Part shown: one piece after another, positions 34,031-44,816 of the stretch | Numbering within the stretch: the stretch's first letter is position 1 | Layout of the letters: the number at the start of each line of letters is the position of its first letter | Made by a program: the position numbers and the translations under genes | Notes under the pieces: generated by a model | Databases searched by the model: none | What the model was told of the DNA's origin: nothing | The model's input: the letters and a program-made list of their open reading frames with translations, nothing else | From: Cadophora sp. MPI-SDFR-AT-0126 | Lineage: Eukaryota > Ascomycota > Leotiomycetes > Helotiales > Ploettnerulaceae | NCBI GenBank assembly: GCA_020747065.1 | Contig: JAGMVK010000021.1 | Location: forward strand, 124,001 to 188,000 | Length of the DNA stretch: 64,000 nucleotides | Direction: 5' to 3'

Positions 34031-37000
34031 TCAGAAGTCATCCTCCGCAGGTACCCAAACCAGAATGCCCTCCTTCTCGACTTTCATGCCCTCGGTTGGA
34101 GCTATCTTGAGTACTTTCTGGAAATACCTATCTCGAATGACGCAATGAATAGGTCCGATCCACTCGCCACGCACTGTCGGCAGTAATCGAAATCTCATCG
34201 TCCTCCTCGATAAAGGTACAAGCTGCAAGGTTGAGGACTTGACACCGGAGAAAGCGAATTTCTCGCTAGGCTCCATTGTCAACCCGAATGTGAGGAAGTG
34301 ATTGGATGGATTCTCGATTGTGACGTCGAAATGGATCATGGATGGGAGCTTCGTGGAATAGGAGACAGAAGCAAGGACTCGTGGCTCACTGCTGGATACG
34401 AGTAGTCGTGGAACCGCAAGGACGGTCGTGTTCATTGGGGAGCCTTCTCCATCACGCCGCCATTTGATGCTTAGAGAAATATCGAGCGTTGCTGTGCCTC
34501 GATCATCGAGCGAGATCTTTTGAGTGAAAACGTCGAATAGTGCCTCTTCTAGGCTCTTGGGTGCGACACGCAGACCACTTTCGGGAATCTTTGTCAGCTT
34601 TTCTGTGTAGCATGTAATTCCTCCGTTGGAACCAATGATCTCCACATCGATATCTTCGACGATCAATTCTTCTACCGCAAAAGACGCATATCTAGCTGTC
34701 AAGCACCACTTCTGTGCTAGACCTTGGGCGCTGACCTCTTCATCAACTGCCGAATCTACTCCTTCCTCGTGAGTAAAAAGACTAGGCCACGGATAAGGAT
34801 GTATCCTTGGAGAGAAGTCATAGTTGGCCTCAAAAGGGTTAATGATTTCCAGCTGCATTGACATGGACTGGTATACTGGTGTTTCCATGTCGGACACCAG
34901 ATTGTATGCCGACTTCATGGCTAGCTCGTAAACGGCCGGTAAGTTAAGTGAAGGAATTATTATCTCCACGACAGTCGATGCTGTGCTTGCAATCCGCCCA
35001 ATTGGTGTTCCAGCCAGCGAGGCATTGTCACCGTCTTCTGCTTCAAATACCTCAGTACCACCCAACTTCATCATTATAGGCGGCGCATCTTCTCCGAGGA
35101 GGCGTACTTCGAGATTGACGACAGTGTCAACTTCTTCTCCATTCGTGACTTCAACCTGTAGCACGATTTGCTCGTTCATATAATATTGCTCCCGAAGCCC
35201 GAGAAGTCTGAGTTGGATCTTCGGAGGCTTTGGAAGGATGACAATCGATGCTGCATTGGCACGAACAATCCTTTTCTTGATAGATTGCTCACCCCACCAA
35301 ACATCCGGTATATTTGTCTGCGAGAACGTGTTAATATACTCGAGATCGAAAAGATCAGTAGCCATGGAGAAGGTAGCAGATACAGCAGTTGCTTCCCCTG
35401 CTTCTCTTAAGATGCTACTGAATTCAAAGATCTTCGTCTCGCCGGGTCGAAAGATGAGAGTGGCTTCTCCTATCAGAGTTGGCTGGCTCTCATGAGCTGA
35501 TTCTGTTAATGAGACAGTGCGAAGCGAGATTTGATTCGACTCCCCCACCCCAACTTCACCCTCTTGATGCGATATCACTACTGGCTTCATTGAGCCCTCG
35601 AATACGATTTTGATCTCCGCGATAGTGACAGGAGCAGCTGATGGCACTGCATGTGAGCTCACAGCAAGTTGAGAGAAGCATGGTTCTCCCACCTTGCCCT
35701 CCGACTGCTCAAAGGTGTAGGTCGCAGACAAAAAAGAATTTATCTCATGGTCATGTAGGGCTACGGCAGGTTTAGTTTTGACCGTGTCTAAGCCTTCTAA
35801 AGATTTTGACAAATCGTAGGGCCAACCGGAATGATGTGTGAAGCCTGCCTTCATTAGCATTGAATATTGCTCAAAGGGGTACACATACTTCTGTTCATCA
35901 ACTCCCAATCAACGGCGATGACTGAGCCACCGTCGCCGGCACAAACAGCGGCTTTTCTCAAAGCCCAGCCAACTTCTTCTACTGCATTCCACCACCCTTC
36001 ACGTCTATAAGACATCTTCTGCCAGAGAGGACGTAGAATGTGCACGGCATCTTCCCAAGCTTCCCTCTTCATGCTCTCCTTCGCAGATAGAAGTTGTAGC
36101 TCTTGGACAACGCGAGACTGACCTCTTTTCTGAAACTCGTATATGGCTTTAGCAAGCGTATCGATGATGAGTGCCGGATGGTCAATACCAGGACGTCCAG
36201 GAAGCGGATTCTCTTCGTGAGGTTCAGGGCAGAGATACGTATCATAGGTATAAGCTTTGCTAGCAATATGGGATGCTGGCGAAGAACCTGGGGGAGATCG
36301 GTCTTCTTGCGGTATTGCTTGAGCTAAGGCGCGGCGTGCCATAAGATGCGTTGCGGCAGTGCGGAACCAGTACCCAGGATGGTGAAGGTATTCCCAAGGC
36401 TGTATCCGCTCGCCAATTGCGATGGTCTTCTCTGCTTGCAAAAATGTTGCCTGTCCTGCAAGATCAACGAAGGAGACTTTCTTGATCATTTCAGCCATGA
36501 CTGTGGCCCATCGAGCTTCCCATGCTTGCCATCCGTATGTCGATGACCCTTTGCCCCTGCGATCTACAAAGTCTCGGATTCTCTCCCGATGCGACTGCCA
36601 TCTCCTTACGGCTGCTGTGCTATTGCCATTCCATAGCAAGCAACGAACAATACGAAACGCAAAGACGTCAGCCAAGAGGCGGGCTTCATTCCATCTTGGA
36701 CTCCAGCTCGCTATAGCCTCAAGAACATCAGGCCCAAGCAGGACCTCGTATCCGCTCTCAAAAGAGCGAACAGCAGAGTCCATCTCCTGTCGAAACTCGG
36801 CAAATATGCCCAGCTTGAAATCATATCTGACATTCCAGCCTTGACTTGACAGTGTCTGAGAGGTACCTGAGGTAGGAGGAGCCGTCGGAGGTGGAACTAC
36901 TCCTCTGTTCCGTTTCCTTCTGGAATGTTTGCTTAGATCCCGGTAGTATTCGATGCATATAGGATATATGGTTGTGATAATGGTCTCCACAAATGCTTGT

Positions 37001-37742
37001 AGCTCAACGGCAGAACTCTGTGGAGGGAGGAAAAAGAATGAGGTCTTGGAATCTAAGCCAGTTGCTTTGCGGATATTGGCAAGACGTTCTTCGACATCTG
37101 GGGATTGCACAATAGATTTCTCGCTGAGCAAGGCCACTACCATGCGAGTTTTGTACCCAGATTGGTTCAATATGCTCTTGGTGCTGTTTATGTCCGTCTT
37201 CAACTGATTATCATGCAAGGTGGACAGATTCGGATCTGAAGTAAATGTGTAGAACAGTATAAAGGCGCTAGGTATCTGATCTTGATGCTTCTCAATCCAT
37301 GCAGAGTCTAGCAAGCCATCAGGGAATAGTCTGGAACCGGGACTCAGCGGCGACAACACAGAATGTAAGACAGGTTTCGATGTTGGGCTGGTGGGTATTT
37401 CAGCAGGTAATTGAGCACTGCGTGGTGGTAAAATGTATTCCTATTGAGGTTCAGTGATTGTACAGATATACACTGATTTGGCTTGACTACCCTTCCCACA
37501 GTCTTCACTTTGAACTTGTTCCTGCCGCTATGCTCTCGAGCATTCCATGCCAGATCGGAAGCATCTCCATCTTTGAAAATCTTCAATAGGGCCAATGCAT
37601 CGTCAGATTCCACCGTCGGTATTTCAGAAGATATCCGTGTACCTCCCTCCAGCTGAACGTCGTGCAATCTGCCAGGGCCGAGACCAGAAACAACCAGCAG
37701 AGGAATATTATGTGCCACGTAGGCTGGTGCGTAGCCGTCCAT
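34031..37742 (-). CDS. TRAPP complex subunit TRAPPC11 (foie gras family)
   Basis: Component of TRAPP, the multisubunit tether and Rab exchange factor of ER-Golgi and Golgi traffic. Exons 37491-37742, 35889-37440 and 34031-35844 give 1205 aa, a normal length. The N-terminus MDGYAPAYVAHNIPLLVVSG is family-like. The middle contains the foie gras region with helical repeats: AEFRQEMDSAVRSFESGYEVL, WNEARLLADVFAFRIVRCLLW and LHHPGYWFRTAATHLMARRA. The C-terminal ~600 residues are beta-rich, like the gryzun/trafficking domain, and end in YFQKVLKIAP. The 44-nt intron at 35845-35888 is needed to join AVDWELMN to the HHSGWPYDLSKSLEG segment. A ten-residue stretch with Arg/Lys-rich RRKRNRG precedes the helical part. 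Confidence 0.9.
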
Positions 37743-38372
37743 GACGTCCAAGTTGTATATTCTCCATAAGCAAAGGTCTCAACTCTCTTAGACGTGCGTT
37801 CTGGGTGGTCGAAGAGTCCTTTGCGATAGGTACTCCCTTTTACTTGTCCAAACACTCAAGAGCAACGGCCATATCCTGCGCCCTGCAATCGCAGAGAAAA
37901 CTGAAATCCGGTTGTCCCAAGAATTGTGGTTCTGGAGTGATTTGTTGTCATAAGGCTCAGACCTTGGAGTTGTCGATGTTCGAGAGTCTGCAGCTGGCCT
38001 TGTCCCCTGGACTCCACCAAAGTTTTAGCGCATCATTCGGCTCCAGCCTTGTCTTGCCCATCCCCCAAGTTCATCCATGCTCACACTTCTCATCACTGTT
38101 TCCTACTTCATTCACTCGTCGATCCGCCAGATATCTTTCCACCACAACATCTGCCGAACTTACGACTCGAGAAAGGCTCGGTACTACTCTTCGCCATTCT
38201 ACTGAATCCTCGAGTATCGATCCTATTTCCGTCTTTTGGTTGCGCCGGTCTGGTGGTGCTTCTCAAACCCCTCACGGAAGTTTGCAGATGATCGCGAATT
38301 CGGTCACAATCGTCTTCTTCGAGCTGGGCAAGCAGTAGAAACGACTGCCAGATACTGTCACGAACCAGCGCA
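37743..38372. promoter_or_regulatory. Divergent promoter TRAPPC11/RXT2
   Basis: 630 bp between divergent ATGs. Several overlapping short open frames on the plus strand lack family features. CT-rich sequence near 38060-38110 could be the RXT2 promoter. No specific site is assigned. Confidence 0.4.
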
Positions 38373-40027
38373 ATGGCATCTCAAGCTGCGATATTCGCGG
38401 ACACCATTGCTGGCATGAAAAGGGCTGTGAAAAGAAAAGCTTATGGTAAAGTCCTTCAAACCGAGCCGCTGTTGTCGTAAGGCTCACAACTTCGTTTTGA
38501 AGATTCCGATTCCGACAGCTCGATTGAAAACCTTACAAACCGCGGGAATAAGTTGAGAAAGAAAGCAAGATTTATCCACGAAGGTCAATTGGCGCCCCCT
38601 AGTGGACCTCAGGTGTACAAAAGGGTGTGTTTTCAGCTTCCAGACATTTCCACGGCCTAGATTATAACGCGCCAACAGAGAATCGAGCATGCGGGATACC
38701 AGAGAGACATTATAAGTCGCAATCCGCCTTTGCTTGACGAGGATGGGTTCGAGGTCGACAGCGATGATGATGATGAAAGGGCTGCAGCTGCAATAGCTGC
38801 TGCTGCGGAACTGGACCCCTACGCCGATGTAAAGATTGAAAGTATGGTTCACCATCTACTATGATTGCTGGTGCTCCAGCTTACATTTGATATTTAGACC
38901 TCCTTGTCCCATTAACAGCGGCTTCGGATCTCCCTAATCATCCTACCTTATCGAAACCATTTACCTCGAAAACATTGACTGAATTGACGCGGAGCGCAGG
39001 CGAGATGGTGCAGAAAGAAAAGGCGTCACTATGGAGAATCAAGCATTTATTGACAAGGCTAAGCGGTGACGAAACCTGGTACCCTTGTGCAAGTGTTGAG
39101 ACCGAAAACGACTACACTATGTTCATGGATGAGAGGGACTCTGGTCATGGAGTTATGCAAGGAAAGGTTGTTGGAAGAGTAGAGGGTGATCAAGTCTCTA
39201 CTGGAACCCTCGCTTCGGAGGATATTGATCAGAGGCTGCCGATCGAAGGCGATGCTCTTCTGCCGGATGCATTGCAGACCACCGAGGGTGCCGCAGACGA
39301 GGACGTTTCCATGGGTTCCGCAACGAATACAGGTAACTCAGGCAAAGCTACCCCTAAGCAGCCAAACGAACTTGATGAGAAAGCAACACCTTCCCTACAA
39401 AATGGCAAAAATGGCGTTTCGGGAGGGGGACCTTCAGGACCCGAGATGGACGTGGATGAACTGGGCAATGAGCAAGGGAATGGAGCTCCTGAAGATCATA
39501 CACAGCCTATAGAGGAAGCTGATATGATCGATGGTGAACTGGAAGAAGATCAAGATGGTATTCCGGCAACTCACCGCATGAGGACACGAGCCCAAGCACA
39601 AGCAGCATCAGACAACAATACAACAAGGACTAGATCCGCAAGCCCAGACTCTGGTAGCGACATGTTCATCCACCCCATCTTCTTAGCACCAGCATCATCT
39701 CGTCCTGACCGAAATGTTGGTCTACCGCCACCAGAAGCAGACGAGACTCGGAGGTTATTGCAACTGTATATCCAGAAACAAGAAGAAGTGTGCCGAGGCG
39801 CCCAGAAGGTATACGACGGCTTGCTGAAAGCAGATCGTTACCGCAAATTGGTCATGAAATGGGCAAAAGCCGACGGCCATGTAGGCTTAAATCGGGATAT
39901 GTCTGACGGCGAGGACTGGTATGACAAAGAAGAATGGGGGTTAGATGAAGATTTGAAAAAAGGACAAGACGAAGAGGAAGAGGATGCTGCAACGACAGCG
40001 AAAAAGACTCGTACTCGTCGGCAATAG
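38373..40027 (+). CDS. RXT2: Rxt2-like subunit of the Rpd3L histone deacetylase complex
   Basis: Exons 38373-38445, 38503-38624, 38679-38841 and 38898-40027 give 495 aa. The start MASQAAIFADTIAGMKRAVK, the DSDSDSS acidic patch, YKRRIEHAGYQRDIISRNPP, the LLDEDGFEVDSDDDDE segment and the FTSKTLTELTRSAGEMVQKE block with SLWRIKHLLTRLSGDETWYP together match the RXT2 N-terminal family. The remainder is disordered and acidic, with a C-terminal RRLLQLYIQKQEEVCRGAQK helix and a basic last stretch. In yeast Rxt2 belongs to Rpd3L, which deacetylates promoter histones; the same complex is inferred here. It is divergent from TRAPPC11. Confidence 0.9.
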
Positions 40028-40438
40028 CCATATGTACCAGTTTCTCTTTCATTGGTGTTGGCGGCTCGGGGAGTCTTTTTTGGGTGGGCATACTCTGCGT
40101 AACGATATCCAGGGTTTTTGGCGCATGAATCAAGGATGAATTCAGACCATTAGATGTTCCTATATCTAGATTGTGTGTACATCCGGATGTGGAAAAAAAA
40201 TATATTCCATTTCAACATTTAAAGTTCGGACGATGAGCTCCCCCTCTGATAGACACCACACCCCAGATTCTCGCTTCGACGTCATCTGTGCATTTGCTCG
40301 TGATCGCTGCTCGCTCAACTCCACTTACAGTGCCTGGCGAAAGTTCAATCCCGCCGCCAACAACTTTCACTAAAAAATCGAGGACACAGTTTCACTCTGC
40401 AAACAATCATTTCCAGCCATTGCAGCTTCTCGTCCATC
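40028..40438. other. Intergenic region RXT2 to OPI3
   Basis: 411 bp between tandem genes, with an adenine run at about 40192-40201 near the RXT2 3' end. No exon was seen. Confidence 0.4.
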
Positions 40439-41235
40439 ATGACGAGCTTCGTTGGTCAAAATAACGGTTTGGTCGACTTTGACCAGAAGAGTCTGGCAGG
40501 TATGCTCGTTTGAAAGCAGATTGAAGTTTGGAAGCTCACAGATCCCACAGTTGCTGCAGCGTCAATTGCCTTCAACCCAATCTTTTGGAAGTAAGCTCAC
40601 GGTCTTCTGTTTCTAATCACTAGAAACTTGCTAATATCGAGTCAGCACTGTAGCTCGTCAAGGTAGCTCCTCCATCCTCTCTCACTTCGCCCACCCTTAA
40701 CCTAATCCCCCCAGAATACCACAACAAAATCCTGACCAAGCTCGCCGGCGGGAATTCTCGCATGGCATGCTATGGACTCGCCGTGACCATCTTCTCCCTA
40801 GGCATCTTCCGCGACTTCCTATACGAAAGAGCCCTGCGCGCCCAGCCCAGCCATCCCCTCCTCCAAACCGCCCTTGCAACCTACATCGCGTATGGCCTCA
40901 TCGCCACAGGCAATGTCCTCGTCCTGTCTTCTATGTGGGCGCTCGGCGTCACTGGCACATACCTCGGTGATTACTTTGGCATTCTGATGGATGATATTGT
41001 GACTGGGTTTCCCTTCAATGTTACGGTTTCGCCTATGTATTATGGCTCCACAATGAGCTTTCTGGGAACTGCTATTCTGTTTGGAAAACCTGCGGGTATA
41101 CTGTTGACTGCTGAGGTTTTTATTGTCTACTTGATTGCTTTGAGGTTCGAGGATCCGTTCACATCTGCTATTTATGCGAAGAGGGAGAAGGCACAAAGCA
41201 AAAGTGGATTAAAGAAAGCCAAGAAAGAGCTGTAG
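40439..41235 (+). CDS. OPI3: Phospholipid N-methyltransferase, Opi3 type
   Basis: Makes phosphatidylcholine by the last methylations of phosphatidylethanolamine in the ER. Exons 40439-40499, 40542-40590, 40646-40662 (only 17 nt) and 40715-41235 give 215 aa, close to yeast Opi3 (206 aa). Family features are FNPIFWNTVARQEYHNKILT, YIAYGLIATGNVLVLSSMW, GTYLGDYFGILMDDIVTGFP and YYGSTMSFLGTAILFGKPAG. The last two resemble the SAM- and lipid-binding segments of class II phospholipid methyltransferases. Several membrane spans are evident. The protein ends KKEL, with lysines at -3 and -4, a dilysine-type ER retrieval signal. A TTGAG repeat lies just after the gene. Confidence 0.95.
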
Positions 41236-41576
41236 GTATGATCGATGGCGGGCAGTTACTGGAATGGACTATGGAGATTGAGCTGAGAGAGCACATTCTC
41301 GGATGAAGAAATCCGCGGTGAGTTGAGTTGAGTTGAGTTGACATAGCATGGCTGCGAATTACATTCATTGGGAAGGGATATCAAAAGTGATTCAACATTA
41401 GCGGGGCGTTGCATAGATATCAACTACTTTGCATCGTGGGCGTTTGGGAAATAAAAGAGCATCCTGTAGACATTCTTGTAACTAACCAGAGTTTTATGAG
41501 TCATTTCACTTTGCGAGTTATAAGTGCTACAGACTTTCTAGTATTCCTTTCGTCTAACCGAACATTTTCCAAGAAC
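41236..41576. other. Convergent 3' region OPI3/NIT2
   Basis: 341 bp of 3' untranslated and intergenic sequence between convergent genes, carrying the TTGAG repeat. Nothing else was seen. Confidence 0.45.
41320..41341. repeat. TTGAG pentanucleotide repeat
   Basis: Just over four perfect tandem copies of a 5-nt unit, about 85 nt after the OPI3 stop codon, in its likely 3' untranslated region. Confidence 0.85.
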
Positions 41577-42729
41577 TTATATCTCGGGATATACATCCCT
41601 ATTTGAAGTTAGCAAAGTCTTCGAACTTCTACACGTACCGAAGTACTCACGTCCTCCTCAATAGCGGCATCGACTCCTTGACTTTCTCTCTGTACTCCAA
41701 ATCAACATCCACAAGGCCAATCTCAGCCTCACTCCCCTCACCCGTCAGATCCAGCAATACCTTACCCCAAGGATCCACCACCATCGAGTGCCCATAACTC
41801 GTCCTCTTCTCATTATGCGACCCAATCTGCGCTGCTGCAATGACATATGCCTGGGTCTCGATTGCTCTCGCTTTCAGCAGCGTCTCCCAATGCGCTTTAC
41901 CTGTTGGGACGGTGAATGCGGAGGGGTAGCTTAGGATTTGTGCGTTTTGGCGTTTGTGTGCTAGGCTTATTTCTGGGAAACGAAGCTAGAGAGTTCCAGG
42001 TGTTATATCAGTCTATGTTTCCTTATTCTACTGGGTTTGGTGACTTGAAAGTTCAAAATCACAAGAGACATTGGCAGGGGGAAGAGGAAACAAGCGAACC
42101 CACATCAAAACAAATCATCAGCCCAACCCTACCCACAACCGTCTCAACAGGCTTTACGATCTCCTTGCCCCCATCTACACTGTTACTCTCCTTCAAAGCA
42201 CCATAATCGAATAAATGCAGCTTGTCATAGTACGATGCTATCTCTCCTCGCTCATCGATCCAACAACTTCGATTGGCCATTTTCCCGCTAATGGTGGGAA
42301 CGTGGACTCCGACGTTGATGGCTATGTTAGATTCTTTGGCGGATTTTCGAAGACCTAGGACGAAGGGACTGCTTTCCAAGGGGCGGGCAAGGGAGAGTGA
42401 TTCGCTGGGGCTGGAGGCGATGTAGTCCTGGATAGGTGGTGAGTTAGGTACCGATGTGTATGGAATACACTTTTAGAGAGCTTGGCGGGAAGCACTTACA
42501 GTCGCTTCGGGAAGGAAGAGTGCCTATGGGTAGGTAAGAGATGATACTTCGTTGAGGAAGTGTTTGTTTACTTACCTTTGCTCCAGCCTCAACGGCTTTC
42601 TTGACGAGGATTTGACAAAGTGCCAGATTGTGGCTCATAGATGCCGTGGAGCATAGTTGACCAATTGCCTACTTGTACTTAGCATCTACCCAGTAACTTG
42701 ATGGAAGGATCATATACTGCAATTGCCAT
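41577..42729 (-). CDS. Nit2-type nitrilase-superfamily amidase
   Basis: Six exons: 42718-42729 (12 nt), 42576-42668, 42500-42523 (24 nt), 42104-42427, 41651-41985 and 41577-41598 (22 nt) give 269 aa. The catalytic triad of the nitrilase fold is visible: Glu in ALFLPEATDY, Lys in YYDKLHLFDYG and Cys in MICFDLRFPE. GQLCSTASMSHNL and HWETLLKARAIE are typical of the Nit2/yeast Nit3 branch, which acts as omega-amidase and deaminated-glutathione amidase in metabolite repair. The assigned activity is inferred from the branch. The Lys and Cys motifs are intact only after splicing, and the C-terminus RRTDVYPEI depends on the 22-nt last exon. Confidence 0.92.
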
Positions 42730-43327
42730 AGTTGCAGATGTATTGGAAGACGGGAGAAATGAAACTTGTTAGACCGAAGCGTATGATACGGACGACCAAT
42801 TGGCTCTTAGAAGAGACGATACGGATGTCCTCGCCGATCTACAAGGAATAGAATATTCAATAAGTATTGAAGAGACGATCAAGCGAGATGATACATGATA
42901 GCTCGTCCAGAGTGGGAGTCAATTTGGGGGTTCGCTTGATCAGCTGAAGGCAAACCCTTCCTCAGTCAACACCAACAGGACATTATAACATCCTAGAAGG
43001 TTACACAAAGAACTACTAACTAGATCCAAAACAATCCAGTTGTCGGAGAAACAATTGCAATTCCTTCTCACACCAAAATTTGGCAAACATAAAATGCTTA
43101 CTCTTCACCCGCACGTGGATGTGGGTCATGACGTCTGCAAGCCTCTTCATTCAAAAGCTTACTCCGAGCATTCTCAGCCTCTCCCTGAAAGTTCTCGTCC
43201 GCGACTCATCGAGCAACATCTCTCCAGCTATATCTGAGGACCTCGATCCCAGATCTATTCTCAGTTTAGAAGCTGTGACTTCATCTCTTTCAAAGTAAAA
43301 GCAATGTCCTTGTAACATCAGTACGAA
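42730..43327. promoter_or_regulatory. Divergent promoter NIT2/HEM25
   Basis: 598 bp between divergent start codons. Short open frames here show no family features. No regulatory site is assigned. Confidence 0.4.
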
Positions 43328-44492
43328 ATGTCCAATGGCGGCCAAGCCGGGAAATCGTCAACTTGTAAGTACAAGCTCTTGGATCTAACATACCGCCACT
43401 AATTCTATATAGCATTCCAGTATGTCTTTATTTCACTTTTCGATTCTGGCTTCAAGAGCGTCCGCTGGGCAGACGTGCAATCTGTTCGAGCGATTCAGAT
43501 ATTTTCACTTCTCCTCCACCATTCAGAACGAGCCGACTCACTGACTCCCAAAAAGCTTTGTAGCTGGTCTGGGGTCTGGCATCCTTTCCGCAGTCCTCCT
43601 CCAACCCGCCGACCTCCTCAAGACGCGAGTCCAGCAGTCAGGGCACAGCTCACTCCTCGCCACCATCCGCGAGATCTCCAAGTCCCCCAATTCCATCCGG
43701 TCCTTCTGGCGCGGAACCCTCCCCTCAGCCCTACGAACCGGCTTCGGATCCGCCATCTACTTCACCAGTCTAAACGCTCTGCGCCAAAATGTAGCGCGCT
43801 CCAACCTCCTCCGAAGCATCGGAGCCATCGACAAAAAGACCCTCCCTAGCCACTCGTCCGCCCTCCCGAAACTCTCGAATCTAGCGAACCTCACGACGGG
43901 TGCGATTGCGAGGGCTGGCGCGGGCTTCATATTGATGCCGATGACTGTTATCAAGGTCAGGTACGAGTCGAGTTTCTATGCGTACAACTCGATTGTCGGG
44001 GCTGGGAGGGATATCTTGAAGACGGAAGGCTTGAAAGGCTTCTTTGCTGGCTTTGGAGCAACGGCCATACGAGACGCGCCGTACGCAGGATTATACGTGG
44101 TGTTCTACGAGCAATCGAAAAAGCGGCTCAGTCTGCTAGTCCACAAAGTTCCTATAGCAGGAGAATTGTCAAAAGGCATGAAAGGGTCGACATCCGCATC
44201 AATCAATTTCGGGTCTGGGATTCTGGCCGCTGGTCTAGCTACAGCGCTCACGAACCCCTTCGATGCGATAAAGACCAGGATCCAGCTCCAGCCGAGGAAA
44301 TACCATAATATTGTCCATGCGGGACGGAAGATGGTGAGGGAGGATGGTTTCAAGTCGCTCTTTGATGGCTTGGGGATACGGATGGGAAGGAAGGCTGTCA
44401 GTTCGGCGCTGGCATGGACGCTCTACGAAGAGCTCATTAGAAGAGCTGAGCATGTTTGGACACATACGGAAGTCTCAGCTCGCGCGTTGTAA
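43328..44492 (+). CDS. HEM25: Mitochondrial glycine carrier (SLC25A38/Hem25 family)
   Basis: Imports glycine across the inner mitochondrial membrane for the first step of haem synthesis. Exons 43328-43364, a 7-nt exon at 43413-43419 and 43556-44492 give 326 aa. Three mitochondrial-carrier signatures are present in order: [20 protein letters not shown] and [51 protein letters not shown] and [20 protein letters not shown] follow the SLC25A38 pattern. The N-terminal [10 protein letters not shown] reading needs the 7-nt exon to join a Gly/Ser-rich start to the first repeat. Intron 2 is 136 nt. The gene is convergent with the DUF8035 gene. Confidence 0.94.
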
Positions 44493-44816
44493 AATCACCA
44501 CTTTGTATAACACCGAAGATCCTGCTCACAAAAAGTCGAGAGTATGGCCTCTAGTGGAGCCCGATACGACAAACACCAAAATGTACAACACATCGGAACA
44601 TCGGATGTCATGGTTATCTCTTGGGCTGGCGTTATTTGAACGAATTTCCATTTCATATTGAGTGGGTATTTCAAAGACCAAGAAGAGAAGAATCAAAAAG
44701 CAACTTCTCGCGAAGCAGAAAATCAAAACACAAAACTCCAATTCCAATCCAACTCCTCCGATATTCCAAGATCTCAGGAACGTATTTTCTTTCTTTATTT
44801 CCTTTCCAGCAAATGT
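44493..44816. other. Convergent 3' region HEM25/DUF8035
   Basis: 324 bp of 3' sequence between convergent genes. No exon, repeat or RNA gene was recognised. Confidence 0.4.

Noticed and set aside
37805..38338. 177-aa plus-strand frame between TRAPPC11 and RXT2
   Set aside because: Lies in the divergent promoter, has Ser-rich low-information sequence and no motif. The RXT2 start is well supported downstream.
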